Shown here in pieces: positions 1 through 8,328 of a DNA stretch of 64,000 bases (its first letter is position 1; every line of letters starts with the position of its first letter). The translations under genes and the position numbers were made by a program. The DNA is from Chloroflexota bacterium (lineage in GTDB: Bacteria; Chloroflexota; Anaerolineae; Anaerolineales; Villigracilaceae). The notes under the pieces are model-generated. The model was given only the letters and a program-made list of their open reading frames with translations. It was not told the DNA's origin and searched no databases. Where the stretch lies: positions 225,634-289,633 of the forward strand of contig JACAEM010000016.1 in assembly GCA_013388855.1 (NCBI GenBank), read 5' to 3'.

Positions 1-1
1 G

Positions 2-1132
2 CGCTATCAAAAATGGGGACCGGATGATTTTTGGATTCCCACCGAGCTGGATGAGCACCCGATCCGCGGCGAATACGTGGATACGATCCGCCTCCTTTTC
101 AAAGCCTATGCCGACTCATTGATCCCCGCGCGGACTCTCATCTTCGAGCGTTTCCCGCGCCGTGAAAACGAAAAAGACGAAGCCTGGGATCGCCGTGTCC
201 GCTCGAAGTACGTGGACGTGTGCCGTTTTCTCCTCCCCGCTGCGTCGCTGGCAAACGTTGGCATGACCGCGAATGCGCGCGTCATCGAGAACGCTATCCG
301 CAAGATGCTCTCGCACGAGCTGATGGAAGTGCGTGAGATCGGCGCAAAGGTCAAGGAAGTGGCGTTGGGCGAGACGCCCACGCTGGTAAAATATGCAGAG
401 GTGGTGCCGTATCTGGTGGAAACGTGTAAAGAAATTGGAGAATTGGAAACCGGGGAATTGGAGACTGGTGGCAGCGAGTGGTGCAGTCTGATCGATTACG
501 ACAAAAACGGAGAAAACAAGGTGCTTGCAGCGGCGTTATATCGTTTTGGAGAGATGCCATTTGCCGACGCACTTGCGTATGTTGAATCTTTAAGCGTTGA
601 ATCGAGAGCCAAATTTGCCGAATCCCTGCTGGGGCGGCTGGGTAAATATGATGTCCCATTGCGGGAACTGGAATATTCCACCTACACATTCGATCTGGTC
701 ATGGATCAGGGTGCGTACGCCGAGTTCAAGCGTCACCGCATGATGACTCAGACGCCACAGAAGCTGACCACGCGGCTAGGGTACGCGACTCCGCAATTGA
801 TAATGGAAGCAGGCTTCGGGTCCCGGTATGAAGCGGCGATGGAGACGGCAAGCACAATGTTCGAGAAGCTATATGCCTTCAATCCAAACGTCGCGCAGTA
901 TGTTGTGCCGAATGGGTTTAACCGCCGTGTGCTGGCAGCGTTCAATCTGCGGGAGGCCTATGCGTTCTGTCAATTGCGGAGCGCCGCGAATGCTCACTTT
1001 TCAATTCGCCGTGTGGCACAGCGAATCCATGAAGAGATGTCGCGCGTGCATCCGTTATTGACAAAATATATGAAACTTCACGAAGAGACCTGGCAGGGTG
1101 TGGAGGAAAGCCATTTCACAAAGATGACTTGA
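2..1132 (+). CDS. ThyX-like (FAD-dependent thymidylate synthase family) protein, 5'-truncated
   Basis: The frame is open from the window edge, so the true start lies outside; 376 codons are visible. Two stretches resemble the ThyX fold: an early LLPAASLANVGMTANAR segment (family pattern LLP...N..W..NAR) and a later RHRMMTQTPQ segment followed by AFCQLRSAANAHFSIRR. This suggests two ThyX-like repeats in one chain. The canonical ThyX signature is RHR followed seven residues later by Ser; here Lys occupies that place, so catalysis of dUMP methylation is doubtful and a non-catalytic or divergent role is possible. A low-complexity segment EIGELETGELETG is encoded by a short DNA repeat at about 430-470. 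The gene is followed by a strong hairpin terminator. Confidence 0.6.
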   Translation, partial: RYQKWGPDDFWIPTELDEHPIRGEYVDTIRLLFKAYADSLIPARTLIFERFPRRENEKDEAWDRRVRSKYVDVCRFLLPAASLANVGMTANARVIENAIRKMLSHELMEVREIGAKVKEVALGETPTLVKYAEVVPYLVETCKEIGELETGELETGGSEWCSLIDYDKNGENKVLAAALYRFGEMPFADALAYVESLSVESRAKFAESLLGRLGKYDVPLRELEYSTYTFDLVMDQGAYAEFKRHRMMTQTPQKLTTRLGYATPQLIMEAGFGSRYEAAMETASTMFEKLYAFNPNVAQYVVPNGFNRRVLAAFNLREAYAFCQLRSAANAHFSIRRVAQRIHEEMSRVHPLLTKYMKLHEETWQGVEESHFTKMT

Positions 1133-1160
1133 ATTTCGTGAAACGGGGTAAAGAAAAGAA

Positions 1161-1189
1161 ATGACGGGCGTTGGCGCCCGTCATTTTTG
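1161..1189. terminator. Bidirectional rho-independent terminator
   Basis: A perfect 10-bp stem (1161-1170 with 1175-1184) closes a TTGG loop. It is followed by a T run on the plus strand and by a pyrimidine-rich run on the minus strand. It lies between the convergent ThyX-like gene and the hexaheme lipoprotein gene. Confidence 0.85.
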
Positions 1190-1210
1190 TTTCATGTCTT
1201 CAAATGGTGA

Positions 1211-2281
1211 TTATTCGGCTAATGCTGCGAGGGCATTTTCCATCAACGCCTTGAAGTAGTTCGGGTTGTGGATGCCTTCACTGCCGTCTTCATGGACCAG
1301 GTTATAGAAGAAGAGTGCCTGGGCAGGACCCGGGTCAAGGACAACCGGAGTGCCATCCGCGTTCTTGGTAACCGTGGAATAGGTACCATCCGGATTGGCG
1401 GCGATCAAGCCCTTGGCAAGCAGAGCCGCCTCAAGGGCTTTGTAATTTTCTTCAAATTCAGTCAGGTAGCCATTGACATTGAAATCTTCAACGTCAGCAT
1501 GACATTCCTGGCACTTGGCAAGCTGCGGTTCGAAGCCGTGGGCAGCGCTTTCGCCCATATGACAACCCACGCAGGTGTTCTCCACCATGGAATAGTGTGA
1601 ACCGGGTTTACCTTCCACGCCAAAGTCGCCTGCGCCAAGCAAAACGTCAGCCTGGACGCTGTAGTGCGTATTGAAGCGGATGGTGGGGGTGTATTTGTCG
1701 GCGATAGGATTGCCAGAGGCATCCTTGGCAGCGAAATTTGCCATGTAGCGACGCGCTTGGTGACAGTTGGCGCACAGGTTACCGGAACCGCCATCGAAGG
1801 TCACTCCACTGGTGACCATTGTCACGGGGGCATCGGTTTCAAGGGCCCAGTCGGCGCTGGTATAGGTGGTGTGGATCTGATGGCAGGTGCGGCAGTCCTG
1901 GTGGGTCGGGTTGGCATCGCCAGCCTCAACCTGGCTAAAATTCTGTCCAGCCGCCACTGCGGCGCTGAAAGCGGCTCCAGAGTGACAGAATGCACAGTCA
2001 TTTCGCCCACCTTCTTCAAGGAAAGCTGTACCAGAACCATGCAGAGATGTTTCCCAGGAAGCTTTCTTGCTGGTGATAAGGGCGGTATCGTTGTGACACT
2101 CTGTACAGGTGATATCTTGAACGGTCAGGGCAGGACCGGGTTCATCTTGGGGTCCCTGGGGGCCTGGAGGTCCGGCAGGACCGGGTTCACCCTGAGGACC
2201 AGCACAAGCCGCGACCAACACGGCAGTTGCGATCAAGAGCCCGAATAAAACGAGCATTTTCTTTGTTGACATTGTGTGCAA
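1211..2281 (-). CDS. Hexaheme c-type cytochrome lipoprotein with collagen-like linker
   Basis: A secreted electron carrier. A lipoprotein signal peptide ends in LVAAC, so the mature protein should be lipid-anchored. It is followed at once by about seven Gly-X-Y triplets of the GPAGPPGPQGP type, a collagen-like spacer that is rare in cytochromes. Six CxxCH heme sites follow: CTECH, CAFCH, CRTCH, CANCH, CVGCH and CQECH. Extra His residues between them could serve as distal ligands. Two starts are possible: TTG at 2281, with AGGAG five bases upstream, or ATG at 2272. The TTG has the better spacing. The gene is transcribed alone. A role in moving electrons at the cell surface is inferred, and the redox partner is unknown. 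Confidence 0.85.
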   Translation of the reverse strand: MHTMSTKKMLVLFGLLIATAVLVAACAGPQGEPGPAGPPGPQGPQDEPGPALTVQDITCTECHNDTALITSKKASWETSLHGSGTAFLEEGGRNDCAFCHSGAAFSAAVAAGQNFSQVEAGDANPTHQDCRTCHQIHTTYTSADWALETDAPVTMVTSGVTFDGGSGNLCANCHQARRYMANFAAKDASGNPIADKYTPTIRFNTHYSVQADVLLGAGDFGVEGKPGSHYSMVENTCVGCHMGESAAHGFEPQLAKCQECHADVEDFNVNGYLTEFEENYKALEAALLAKGLIAANPDGTYSTVTKNADGTPVVLDPGPAQALFFYNLVHEDGSEGIHNPNYFKALMENALAALAE

Positions 2282-2734
2282 AATTCTCCTTTCAGTGGGT
2301 TTCGAGCAGAGAGGATTTACAGTTTTCTTAGTTGGAAGACACCTCCTATCACAGATATTAAGGTTTTCGAGAGACGTCTTTTAATCTCCCCCTTATGTTA
2401 ATCTAAAGTTAATTATACCGTGAATAACAGATGTCACGCCCCTATGAGATGAATGTAATCCGTTTTATAAGATAGGTCTTATTTAGACAAAGTATACAAC
2501 CAACAAAAAGGCTTTACATTAAAAAACAAGACTTTCTGTACCTTATTTTGTGTTTCACAAAAGAATCAAGAGTGGGATGTCCAGAACCTTTCTCACGCGC
2601 GCCCGTTATTTCCAGGTATCCCCTCACACCTCCCCCGCAAAAGCCAAGCAAAAATCCACAGGTCTGCTCTGCTATTTGCAGGTTCTCGTTGACAGGCTGA
2701 ATGCGTTATTGTCAACAACAAACCAACATAATTC
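2282..2734. other. Intergenic region with promoter-like and palindromic elements
   Basis: This 453-bp gap separates two minus-strand genes and holds no convincing gene. It contains a TATAAT-like hexamer on the minus strand (2412-2417) that could serve the cytochrome, a 6-bp inverted repeat (2467-2482), an inverted repeat TTTTGTG-N3-CACAAAA (2546-2562), and a GTTGACA/TGTCAAC pair with a 15-nt loop (2688-2716). The last may be all that remains of a terminator after the hydrogenase protease gene. None of these is a sure assignment. Confidence 0.4.
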
Positions 2735-3208
2735 TCATTTCAAGGCAAATTCAGTGAGCAAACCCAGTACGATTTCCGTCGCCTTGGGGATCGCCTCTGC
2801 CACCGGTGCAGATAGTTCTTCGCTGAAATCAATGATTCTTCTGGTTGCGATCCCCACCACGGTGGTATCTGTGGGCAACACTGCACCCAACCATCTACCC
2901 AACTCGATGGCGCTTTGCAAAGTCATATCATGCGCGCTGGACACATGAAAAGCTGAATAATTGGGAATTTCATCCAGTTTATAAACAAATACCGAGCCAA
3001 TATTTTCCTCGGAAATAAACGCATCCACCAGAATGGCACGTTGGTATCCGATCAGATGCTCCATCAAACTGATGCCGCCAAGCGACAGGCATTCCACAAC
3101 CACCTGCGAATCAGGGTCGAGATGCCTTTTCACATTTTCAACGACCCTCCAACCAACACCGTCATCGCCGAGAATGGGATTGCCGAGTCCGATCAACAAT
3201 GTTTTCAT
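2735..3208 (-). CDS. Hydrogenase maturation endopeptidase (HyaD/HycI/HoxW family)
   Basis: The protein removes the C-terminal peptide of a [NiFe]-hydrogenase large subunit after nickel insertion. The N-terminus MKTLLIGLGNPILGDDGVG is the family signature; the Asp in GDDGVG and the later HVSSAHDM His/Asp region match the Ni-sensing positions. The length of 157 aa is normal. The start is placed at the ATG at 3208, preceded by a GAGGATG Shine-Dalgarno-like stretch, because the frame upstream is not conserved-looking. The gene is last in the hdr/mvh cluster, 132 bp after the large subunit gene. This matches its likely substrate MvhA, which still carries a 27-residue tail. Confidence 0.92.
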   Translation of the reverse strand: MKTLLIGLGNPILGDDGVGWRVVENVKRHLDPDSQVVVECLSLGGISLMEHLIGYQRAILVDAFISEENIGSVFVYKLDEIPNYSAFHVSSAHDMTLQSAIELGRWLGAVLPTDTTVVGIATRRIIDFSEELSAPVAEAIPKATEIVLGLLTEFALK

Positions 3209-3263
3209 GACGACATCCTCGCTCCACACCAAGCCTGCGCCTGCCTCCGTTATATCAGGTTTC

Positions 3264-3328
3264 ATCGTCCCGCAGACTTTGGTCGAACCACTGAAAGGAG
3301 TCTTGCCCTGATTCATCTGCGGGACGAT
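3264..3328. repeat. Large inverted repeat between mvhA and protease gene
   Basis: A perfect 13-bp inverted repeat (3264-3276 and 3316-3328) encloses a 39-nt loop. There is no T-run on the minus strand, so it is not a standard terminator. It could be an mRNA processing or stability element that lowers protease expression relative to the structural genes. Confidence 0.6.
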
Positions 3329-3340
3329 TTTCAAAACGCG

Positions 3341-4807
3341 CTAACAAAATTGTTTCAACACCTCAACCGGATTCCCGCTTGCATCGCGGATGGTAATCTC
3401 GAGCGGCATTTGCCCAGGCATGGAATGGGTAGCGCACCCAAAGCATGGATCGTAGGCGCGGAACGCCATCTCGACCATGTTGAGCAAACCTTCAGTGACC
3501 TTCCCCTCCTTGATGAGATTCGCTGCCGCCTTGTGCGTGGACATCTGGATCGGCGCGTAGTTGTTGGTGGTGCCCACGATGAGATTCGCTTTAGTAACGA
3601 GGCCGCGTTCGTCGGTCCAGTAGTGATGCGTGAGGGTGCCGCGCGGCGCCTCGACGATGCCCACTCCCTCTGTCGGGGTTTCGGTCGGTTTGGCATGGAC
3701 GTTTGGCGAGGTGATTTCGGAATCGCTGGCGAGTTCCACCCAGCGTTCCGCAGCGTAGAGCAGTTCGATCAAGCGCGCCCAGTGTGTGGCAAGTCGCTGG
3801 TGGACAGGCTTGCCGCCCAAAGTAGCATAGAATTTTTCGTACTGTTCCTGCGCCAATGGAGTTGCCAAGCCGTCCGCGGCATTGAGGCGCGAGAGCGGAG
3901 TCGCCATATATACGCCCGAATCTTCGCCATCCACAAAACCCTTCCAGCCGACCTTCTTGAGATATGGGAATTTGAGATAGGTCCACGGCTCGACGTGCTC
4001 GGCGATATGTTCGGCATAATCCTTGGGCGCGTATTTTACGAACTCTTTGCCGTTCGGGTCAACCACGCGTACCTTGCCGTCATAAAAATTGGTCTTATTG
4101 TTCTCATCCACCATGCCCATGGAATAGGTGCGGTGGGTGTATACATCGCCGAGGATCAGGTCAACATATTGCTTATTGCCCAACACAATATCGTTGAAGA
4201 GTTTGAGGCTGAACTGGGCAAATTCAATCGCCCAACGCCCCATCTCCTCGATCTCTTTGCGCTGTTCTTCGGTAATTCCTTTGGTAATACCGCCGGGGAT
4301 CGATGTGCACGGATGAACCTTGCGCCCGCCAATCATCTCGACCACCGTATGCCCATACTTGCGCATCTGGATGACCTTACCGCCAATCTCCAATCCGACC
4401 TTGTGAATGACGCCCAGGATATTTCTTTCAGCAACCGGAGCATCGGGTCCCATCACAAAATCGGGACCGCCCAGGGCGTAGAAGTGAGTCGTGTGGTCGG
4501 TGCAGTAGAACGCCATGTAAAGCAATTCGCGCAAGAGTTTCGCCGTACGCGGCGGATCCACTTTATAGACCATATCCGCGGCCTTGGATGCCGCCATGTG
4601 GTGTGCTTCGGGGCACACACCACAGATACGGTTGGTGATGAGCGGCATTTCTTCAATGGGACGGCCAACAACAAACCGTTCGAAACCGCGCAGTTCGGGG
4701 ATCTGAAAATACGAATTGGCAACATTGCCTTTGTCATCTAAGAAGATCTCAATCTTGCCATGACCTTCGAGGCGGGTAATGGGATCAATGCTTAGTCTTT
4801 GTGTCAT
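3341..4807 (-). CDS. mvhA: F420-non-reducing-type [NiFe]-hydrogenase large subunit (MvhA-like, group 3c)
   Basis: The catalytic subunit holds the Ni-Fe(CN)2CO centre that cleaves H2. Nickel-binding motifs are present at both ends: RICGVCPEAHH (Cys62, Cys65) and DPCFGCATH (Cys455, Cys458, His461). The 27 residues after His461 are the peptide expected to be removed by the maturation protease encoded just downstream. The length of 488 aa fits the family. The ATG at 4807 is chosen because AGGAGAG lies seven bases upstream; an in-frame ATG at 4828 has no such site. It is preceded by mvhG and mvhD and by hdrABC, which points to the Mvh/Hdr electron-bifurcating complex rather than a bidirectional Hox enzyme. 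Confidence 0.95.
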   Translation of the reverse strand: MTQRLSIDPITRLEGHGKIEIFLDDKGNVANSYFQIPELRGFERFVVGRPIEEMPLITNRICGVCPEAHHMAASKAADMVYKVDPPRTAKLLRELLYMAFYCTDHTTHFYALGGPDFVMGPDAPVAERNILGVIHKVGLEIGGKVIQMRKYGHTVVEMIGGRKVHPCTSIPGGITKGITEEQRKEIEEMGRWAIEFAQFSLKLFNDIVLGNKQYVDLILGDVYTHRTYSMGMVDENNKTNFYDGKVRVVDPNGKEFVKYAPKDYAEHIAEHVEPWTYLKFPYLKKVGWKGFVDGEDSGVYMATPLSRLNAADGLATPLAQEQYEKFYATLGGKPVHQRLATHWARLIELLYAAERWVELASDSEITSPNVHAKPTETPTEGVGIVEAPRGTLTHHYWTDERGLVTKANLIVGTTNNYAPIQMSTHKAAANLIKEGKVTEGLLNMVEMAFRAYDPCFGCATHSMPGQMPLEITIRDASGNPVEVLKQFC

Positions 4808-4840
4808 TTTTTCTCTCCTGTGGCGCATGGCAATCTGCGC

Positions 4841-5836
4841 CTACGCCTTCTGCCACGCGGGTTTCGCGGCTTTCATCAACGACCCCGCCAGATTGAATCG
4901 ATAGACCTGTCCAACCGGGTCGGGGATTCCGTCGAGAATCCTTTCAATCTCCTCCGGTTCCCTGGCGTCAACGACGGAGGAGAAGGCTGTGATCAGTCGG
5001 GCACCATAATCGACCACACCCTCAGCCGGACCGTAACAGCCAATGCACTGTGCACCCGCGCTCGGGCAACGCGCGTTGCATCCGCTTCTGGTGGCGGGGC
5101 CGTTGCATGGAATACCCTGCTCAAGGAGACAAAGCGTCGGGTCTACAGGTGCAATATCCTGAATGCGCTTGAATTCCCTGATGAACTTCACGTTACGCGT
5201 CCGCTTGCATTCATCGCACACAGTTGAATTGCCTGCGCCGATGACCGCGCCCTTTGGCGGGAGCTGCGCCTCGTCGCGTAACACCTTGATAACGAGATCA
5301 ACCACCGCTGCGATCTGATGCGACTCGGGCGGGCATCCCGGCATGTAGTAATCCACATCAACCACCTGATCGAGCGGGCGCAGGATCGGCTCCAACTTCG
5401 GGATGTGTAATTCGCCTTCGGGAACATCGAAGGAAACGCGTGGATAGATCTCGTGAGGATTATCAGTCGAGAGTGTACTGAACGCCGTATGGACGATCTC
5501 CCCTACTGGGCTGAGGTTCGCCAATCCAGGGATACATCCCTCGCAGGCGCATGAGCCGAACGCGACCAGAATCTTCGATTTTTGACGCAGGAGTTTGGCA
5601 AGATGTTCATTCTCATTGTTGCGGATTCCGCCGTTGAAGAGTGTGAGCAGGATCGAGCCATCCTCCATGGCTTCGACATCCTTGTACTTGGCATCCATCG
5701 CCACAGGCCAGAAGACGACATCGAAGTTCGCATCCACATCCAGGATTTTTTCGTGGATGTTCAATACCGCAATCTCACAGCCGCCGCAGGAGGCTGCCCA
5801 GTACATTGCGAATTTGGGTTTTCCATTGGATGTCAT
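4841..5836 (-). CDS. mvhG: [NiFe]-hydrogenase small subunit (MvhG-like)
   Basis: The iron-sulfur electron-transfer subunit of the hydrogenase. The N-terminal CGGC (Cys17, Cys20) and the later GSCACEGC and PGCPP segments are the ligands of the proximal cluster. A Cys-rich C-terminal half (CDECKR, GPATRSGCNARCPSAGAQC, CIGCYGP) supplies the medial and distal clusters. At 331 aa it is about the usual size for MvhG. There is no Tat signal, so the complex is cytoplasmic. Its ATG overlaps the mvhD stop codon (ATGA), indicating translational coupling, and mvhA follows after 33 bp. Confidence 0.94.
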   Translation of the reverse strand: MTSNGKPKFAMYWAASCGGCEIAVLNIHEKILDVDANFDVVFWPVAMDAKYKDVEAMEDGSILLTLFNGGIRNNENEHLAKLLRQKSKILVAFGSCACEGCIPGLANLSPVGEIVHTAFSTLSTDNPHEIYPRVSFDVPEGELHIPKLEPILRPLDQVVDVDYYMPGCPPESHQIAAVVDLVIKVLRDEAQLPPKGAVIGAGNSTVCDECKRTRNVKFIREFKRIQDIAPVDPTLCLLEQGIPCNGPATRSGCNARCPSAGAQCIGCYGPAEGVVDYGARLITAFSSVVDAREPEEIERILDGIPDPVGQVYRFNLAGSLMKAAKPAWQKA

Positions 5837-6306
5837 GCCGGCACCTCCTCCGTTTTGGATATTTCTTCCTGCAAATCATCCAGTCGCTCTGTCGGCTTTC
5901 CCCAGTTGAGCGGACCCAACTTGCGGATCTCTTCCACAAAGAGGGTTGTTTCGCTTGCGAATTTCGCTCCCTCCGCCGCGCTGGCCCACACGAGCTTCAC
6001 CCTTTCGGGTTCGATGCCCATTCCCTTGAGCACGCGTTTGAGCAGGAGGTAACGGCGCAGGGCTTTGTAGTTCTGTTCGATGTAATGACATTCACCCGGA
6101 TGACAACCTGTGATCATCACACCATCTGCGCCGCCCGAAAGCGCCCGCAACACAAAGGTCGGGTCGAGGCGCCCGGAGCACATCATGCGGATGAGGCGGA
6201 CATTTGGCGCATATTTCATGCGCGCCGTTCCTGCCAGATCTGCCGCACGGTAACTGCACCAGTTGCAGGTGAAGCCAATGATGGTCGGTTCAAAATTTTC
6301 GGTCAT
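5833..6306 (-). CDS. mvhD: MvhD-like [2Fe-2S] electron-transfer subunit
   Basis: MvhD carries electrons from the hydrogenase to HdrA. Conserved cysteines are visible in FTCNWCSY, RMMCSGR and GCHPGECHY, as in the MvhD/FlpD family. The chain is 157 aa. The ATG at 6306 is chosen over a GTG at 6315 because AAGGAG sits eight bases before it. It lies 12 bp after hdrA and overlaps mvhG by four bases, so it is placed physically and genetically between the Hdr and hydrogenase parts, as expected for its bridging role. Confidence 0.93.
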   Translation of the reverse strand: MTENFEPTIIGFTCNWCSYRAADLAGTARMKYAPNVRLIRMMCSGRLDPTFVLRALSGGADGVMITGCHPGECHYIEQNYKALRRYLLLKRVLKGMGIEPERVKLVWASAAEGAKFASETTLFVEEIRKLGPLNWGKPTERLDDLQEEISKTEEVPA

Positions 6307-6318
6307 GGAATCCACTCC

Positions 6319-8328
6319 TTACGCTTCAACCGGCTCGATGTTGCGAAGCAGTAACCCATCGATCTGAGCCAGAATCTGTTCGTTGCTGAATCCCGTTCCG
6401 CTGATCGCTCCTGCCGGGCAGGCCGCCACGCAGGTGCCGCATCCCTGACACAAAGCCGGGTTGATCTCGGTCACCATGCGGTCTTCCAGGAAGGAGATGG
6501 CGTTGAACGGACACAATCCATTGCAGATGCGGCAGCCGGAACACATCTCCTGGTCCACGCTGGCGCGCACCGGTTCGAGCGCCACTTCTTTTTGCAGGAT
6601 CTTATCCAGCACCCGAGCCGAAGCCGCCGCCCCTTGTGCCACACTGGAAGGAATGTCCTTCGGTCCCTGCGCACAACCGGCGATGTAAATTCCCTCGGTC
6701 ATGGTCGCCACTGGGTCGAGCTTGGGATGCTTCTCCGTAAACCAGCCATCGGTCGAACACGAAATCCCAAACAGTTTCCCAACTTCCTTGGCATCGGCTC
6801 GCGGCTGCAAGCCGCTTGAAAGGATGACCATATCCACCGGGATGCGCCTCTGCTTTCCGGCAAGCGTATCCTCCACCTGGATGATGAGTTTTCCTTTTTC
6901 GCGTTCATTGCGCCCCGCGTCTGTGACCTCCGCCACCTTGCCGCGGACGAAGAGCGTTCCCTCTTCGAGCACGCGCTGATAAAACTCATCATACGCTTTG
7001 TATGCCGTGCGCATGTCGATGTAAAAGTTATAGACGGTTGCCCCTGTCCGCTCGTGGACGAGATGCGCGAATTTCAACCCCTGCATACAGCAGATGACCG
7101 AGCAATAATTGTTGAAATTCTTGTCGCGCGACCCCACGCAATGGATGATACCTACTGACTTCGGCGTGGTTTTTCCATCGCGCAGGACGATGTTGCCATT
7201 GGTCGGTCCTGCCGCGTTGCTCAGACGTTCAAACTCCAGGCTGGTGAACACATTCGGCAATCGACCATACCCATAATTACTCACGCGCCGCGCATCAAAC
7301 AGGTCATAGCCGGTGGCAAGGATGATATTGCCCACCTCCACATTCACAAGTTCATCCTGCTGGTTGAAATCGATTGCGCCCGTCGGACAGAATTTCTCAC
7401 ATGCCTTGCATGTGCCTTTAAGGAAATACGTGCAGTTCGCCTTGTCAATCACGGGATATTTCGGCACGGCTTGAGCAAACGGCGTATACACCGCCTTGCG
7501 ATAGCCAAGCCCCGCCTCGAACACATCGTCAATGACTTTCTTCGGGCATTTCTCTTCACAAATGCCACAGCCTGTGCACAACTCTTCCTTGACACAACGC
7601 GCCTTCTTACGGATGGTCACATTGAAATTGCCTACAAAACCGGTCACCTTCTCCACTTCGCTCCAGGTCAGCAGGGTGATGTTGGGATGCGTCCCCGCCT
7701 CCACCATGCGCGGTGTGAGGATACAGGCGGAACAATCCAACGTTGGAAAGGTCTTGTCAAATTGCGCCATGTGCCCGCCGATGGACGGTTCCCGTTCGAC
7801 AAGATAAACATGGAAGCCTGCGTTCGCAATCTCCAACGCCGCCTGGATTCCCGCGATCCCGCCGCCGACTACCAACGTGTTCGGATTGATCGGGACTTTC
7901 AACTCTTCCAACGGGACATTCTCGATCACTCTGGACACCGCGCCTGATACCACCGCTTTCGATTTTTCTGTGGCAACGGCTTTATCCGTATGTACCCATG
8001 AGACCTGCTCACGGATCGAAGCCAATTCCACCAAATACGGATTCAATCCCGCGTTCTTTGCCGCCGTGCGAAAGGTCTTCTCATGCAAATGCGGTGAACA
8101 TGCTGCAACAACCACGCGCGTCAACCCAAGTTCCTTGATGTCCTTCTCGATCAACTCCTGCCCGAGGCTGGAGCACATGAATTTGTACTCACGCGCGATG
8201 ACCACGCCCTGGTGCTTCAACTTCTCCGCCGCCCAATTGGCGACATCCACCACATCCACCACCCCGGCAATATTCGAGCCGCAGTGACAGACGTAGACAC
8301 CGACGCGTTCTTGTTTTATTTCACTCAT
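6319..8328 (-). CDS. hdrA: Heterodisulfide reductase-type subunit A (flavin-bifurcating)
   Basis: HdrA carries the bifurcating FAD and several [4Fe-4S] clusters. Visible parts are: an N-terminal domain with VCHCGSN near residue 14 and AACSPHLHEKTF near 76; the FAD-binding GGGIAGIQAAL at about 155; an internal ferredoxin pair (CTGCGICEEKCP at 251, then CTYF...CKACEKFCP); and a C-terminal pair (CSGCRICNGLCP and CQGCGTCVAACP). The length of 669 aa matches the simple form without an added thioredoxin-reductase-like domain. It overlaps hdrB by four bases. In methanogens the partner disulfide is CoM-S-S-CoB; the bacterial substrate is unknown, and low-potential electrons probably go to ferredoxin. 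Confidence 0.95.
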   Translation of the reverse strand: MSEIKQERVGVYVCHCGSNIAGVVDVVDVANWAAEKLKHQGVVIAREYKFMCSSLGQELIEKDIKELGLTRVVVAACSPHLHEKTFRTAAKNAGLNPYLVELASIREQVSWVHTDKAVATEKSKAVVSGAVSRVIENVPLEELKVPINPNTLVVGGGIAGIQAALEIANAGFHVYLVEREPSIGGHMAQFDKTFPTLDCSACILTPRMVEAGTHPNITLLTWSEVEKVTGFVGNFNVTIRKKARCVKEELCTGCGICEEKCPKKVIDDVFEAGLGYRKAVYTPFAQAVPKYPVIDKANCTYFLKGTCKACEKFCPTGAIDFNQQDELVNVEVGNIILATGYDLFDARRVSNYGYGRLPNVFTSLEFERLSNAAGPTNGNIVLRDGKTTPKSVGIIHCVGSRDKNFNNYCSVICCMQGLKFAHLVHERTGATVYNFYIDMRTAYKAYDEFYQRVLEEGTLFVRGKVAEVTDAGRNEREKGKLIIQVEDTLAGKQRRIPVDMVILSSGLQPRADAKEVGKLFGISCSTDGWFTEKHPKLDPVATMTEGIYIAGCAQGPKDIPSSVAQGAAASARVLDKILQKEVALEPVRASVDQEMCSGCRICNGLCPFNAISFLEDRMVTEINPALCQGCGTCVAACPAGAISGTGFSNEQILAQIDGLLLRNIEPVEA

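Noticed and set aside
2550..2948. Open frame on the plus strand in the gap before the protease gene
   Set aside because: Half of it is antisense to the protease gene and the rest has no coding signal.
3041..4741. Long open frame of 566 codons on the plus strand
   Set aside because: It is the antisense of mvhA and the protease gene, has no motif of its own, and the minus-strand genes are certain.
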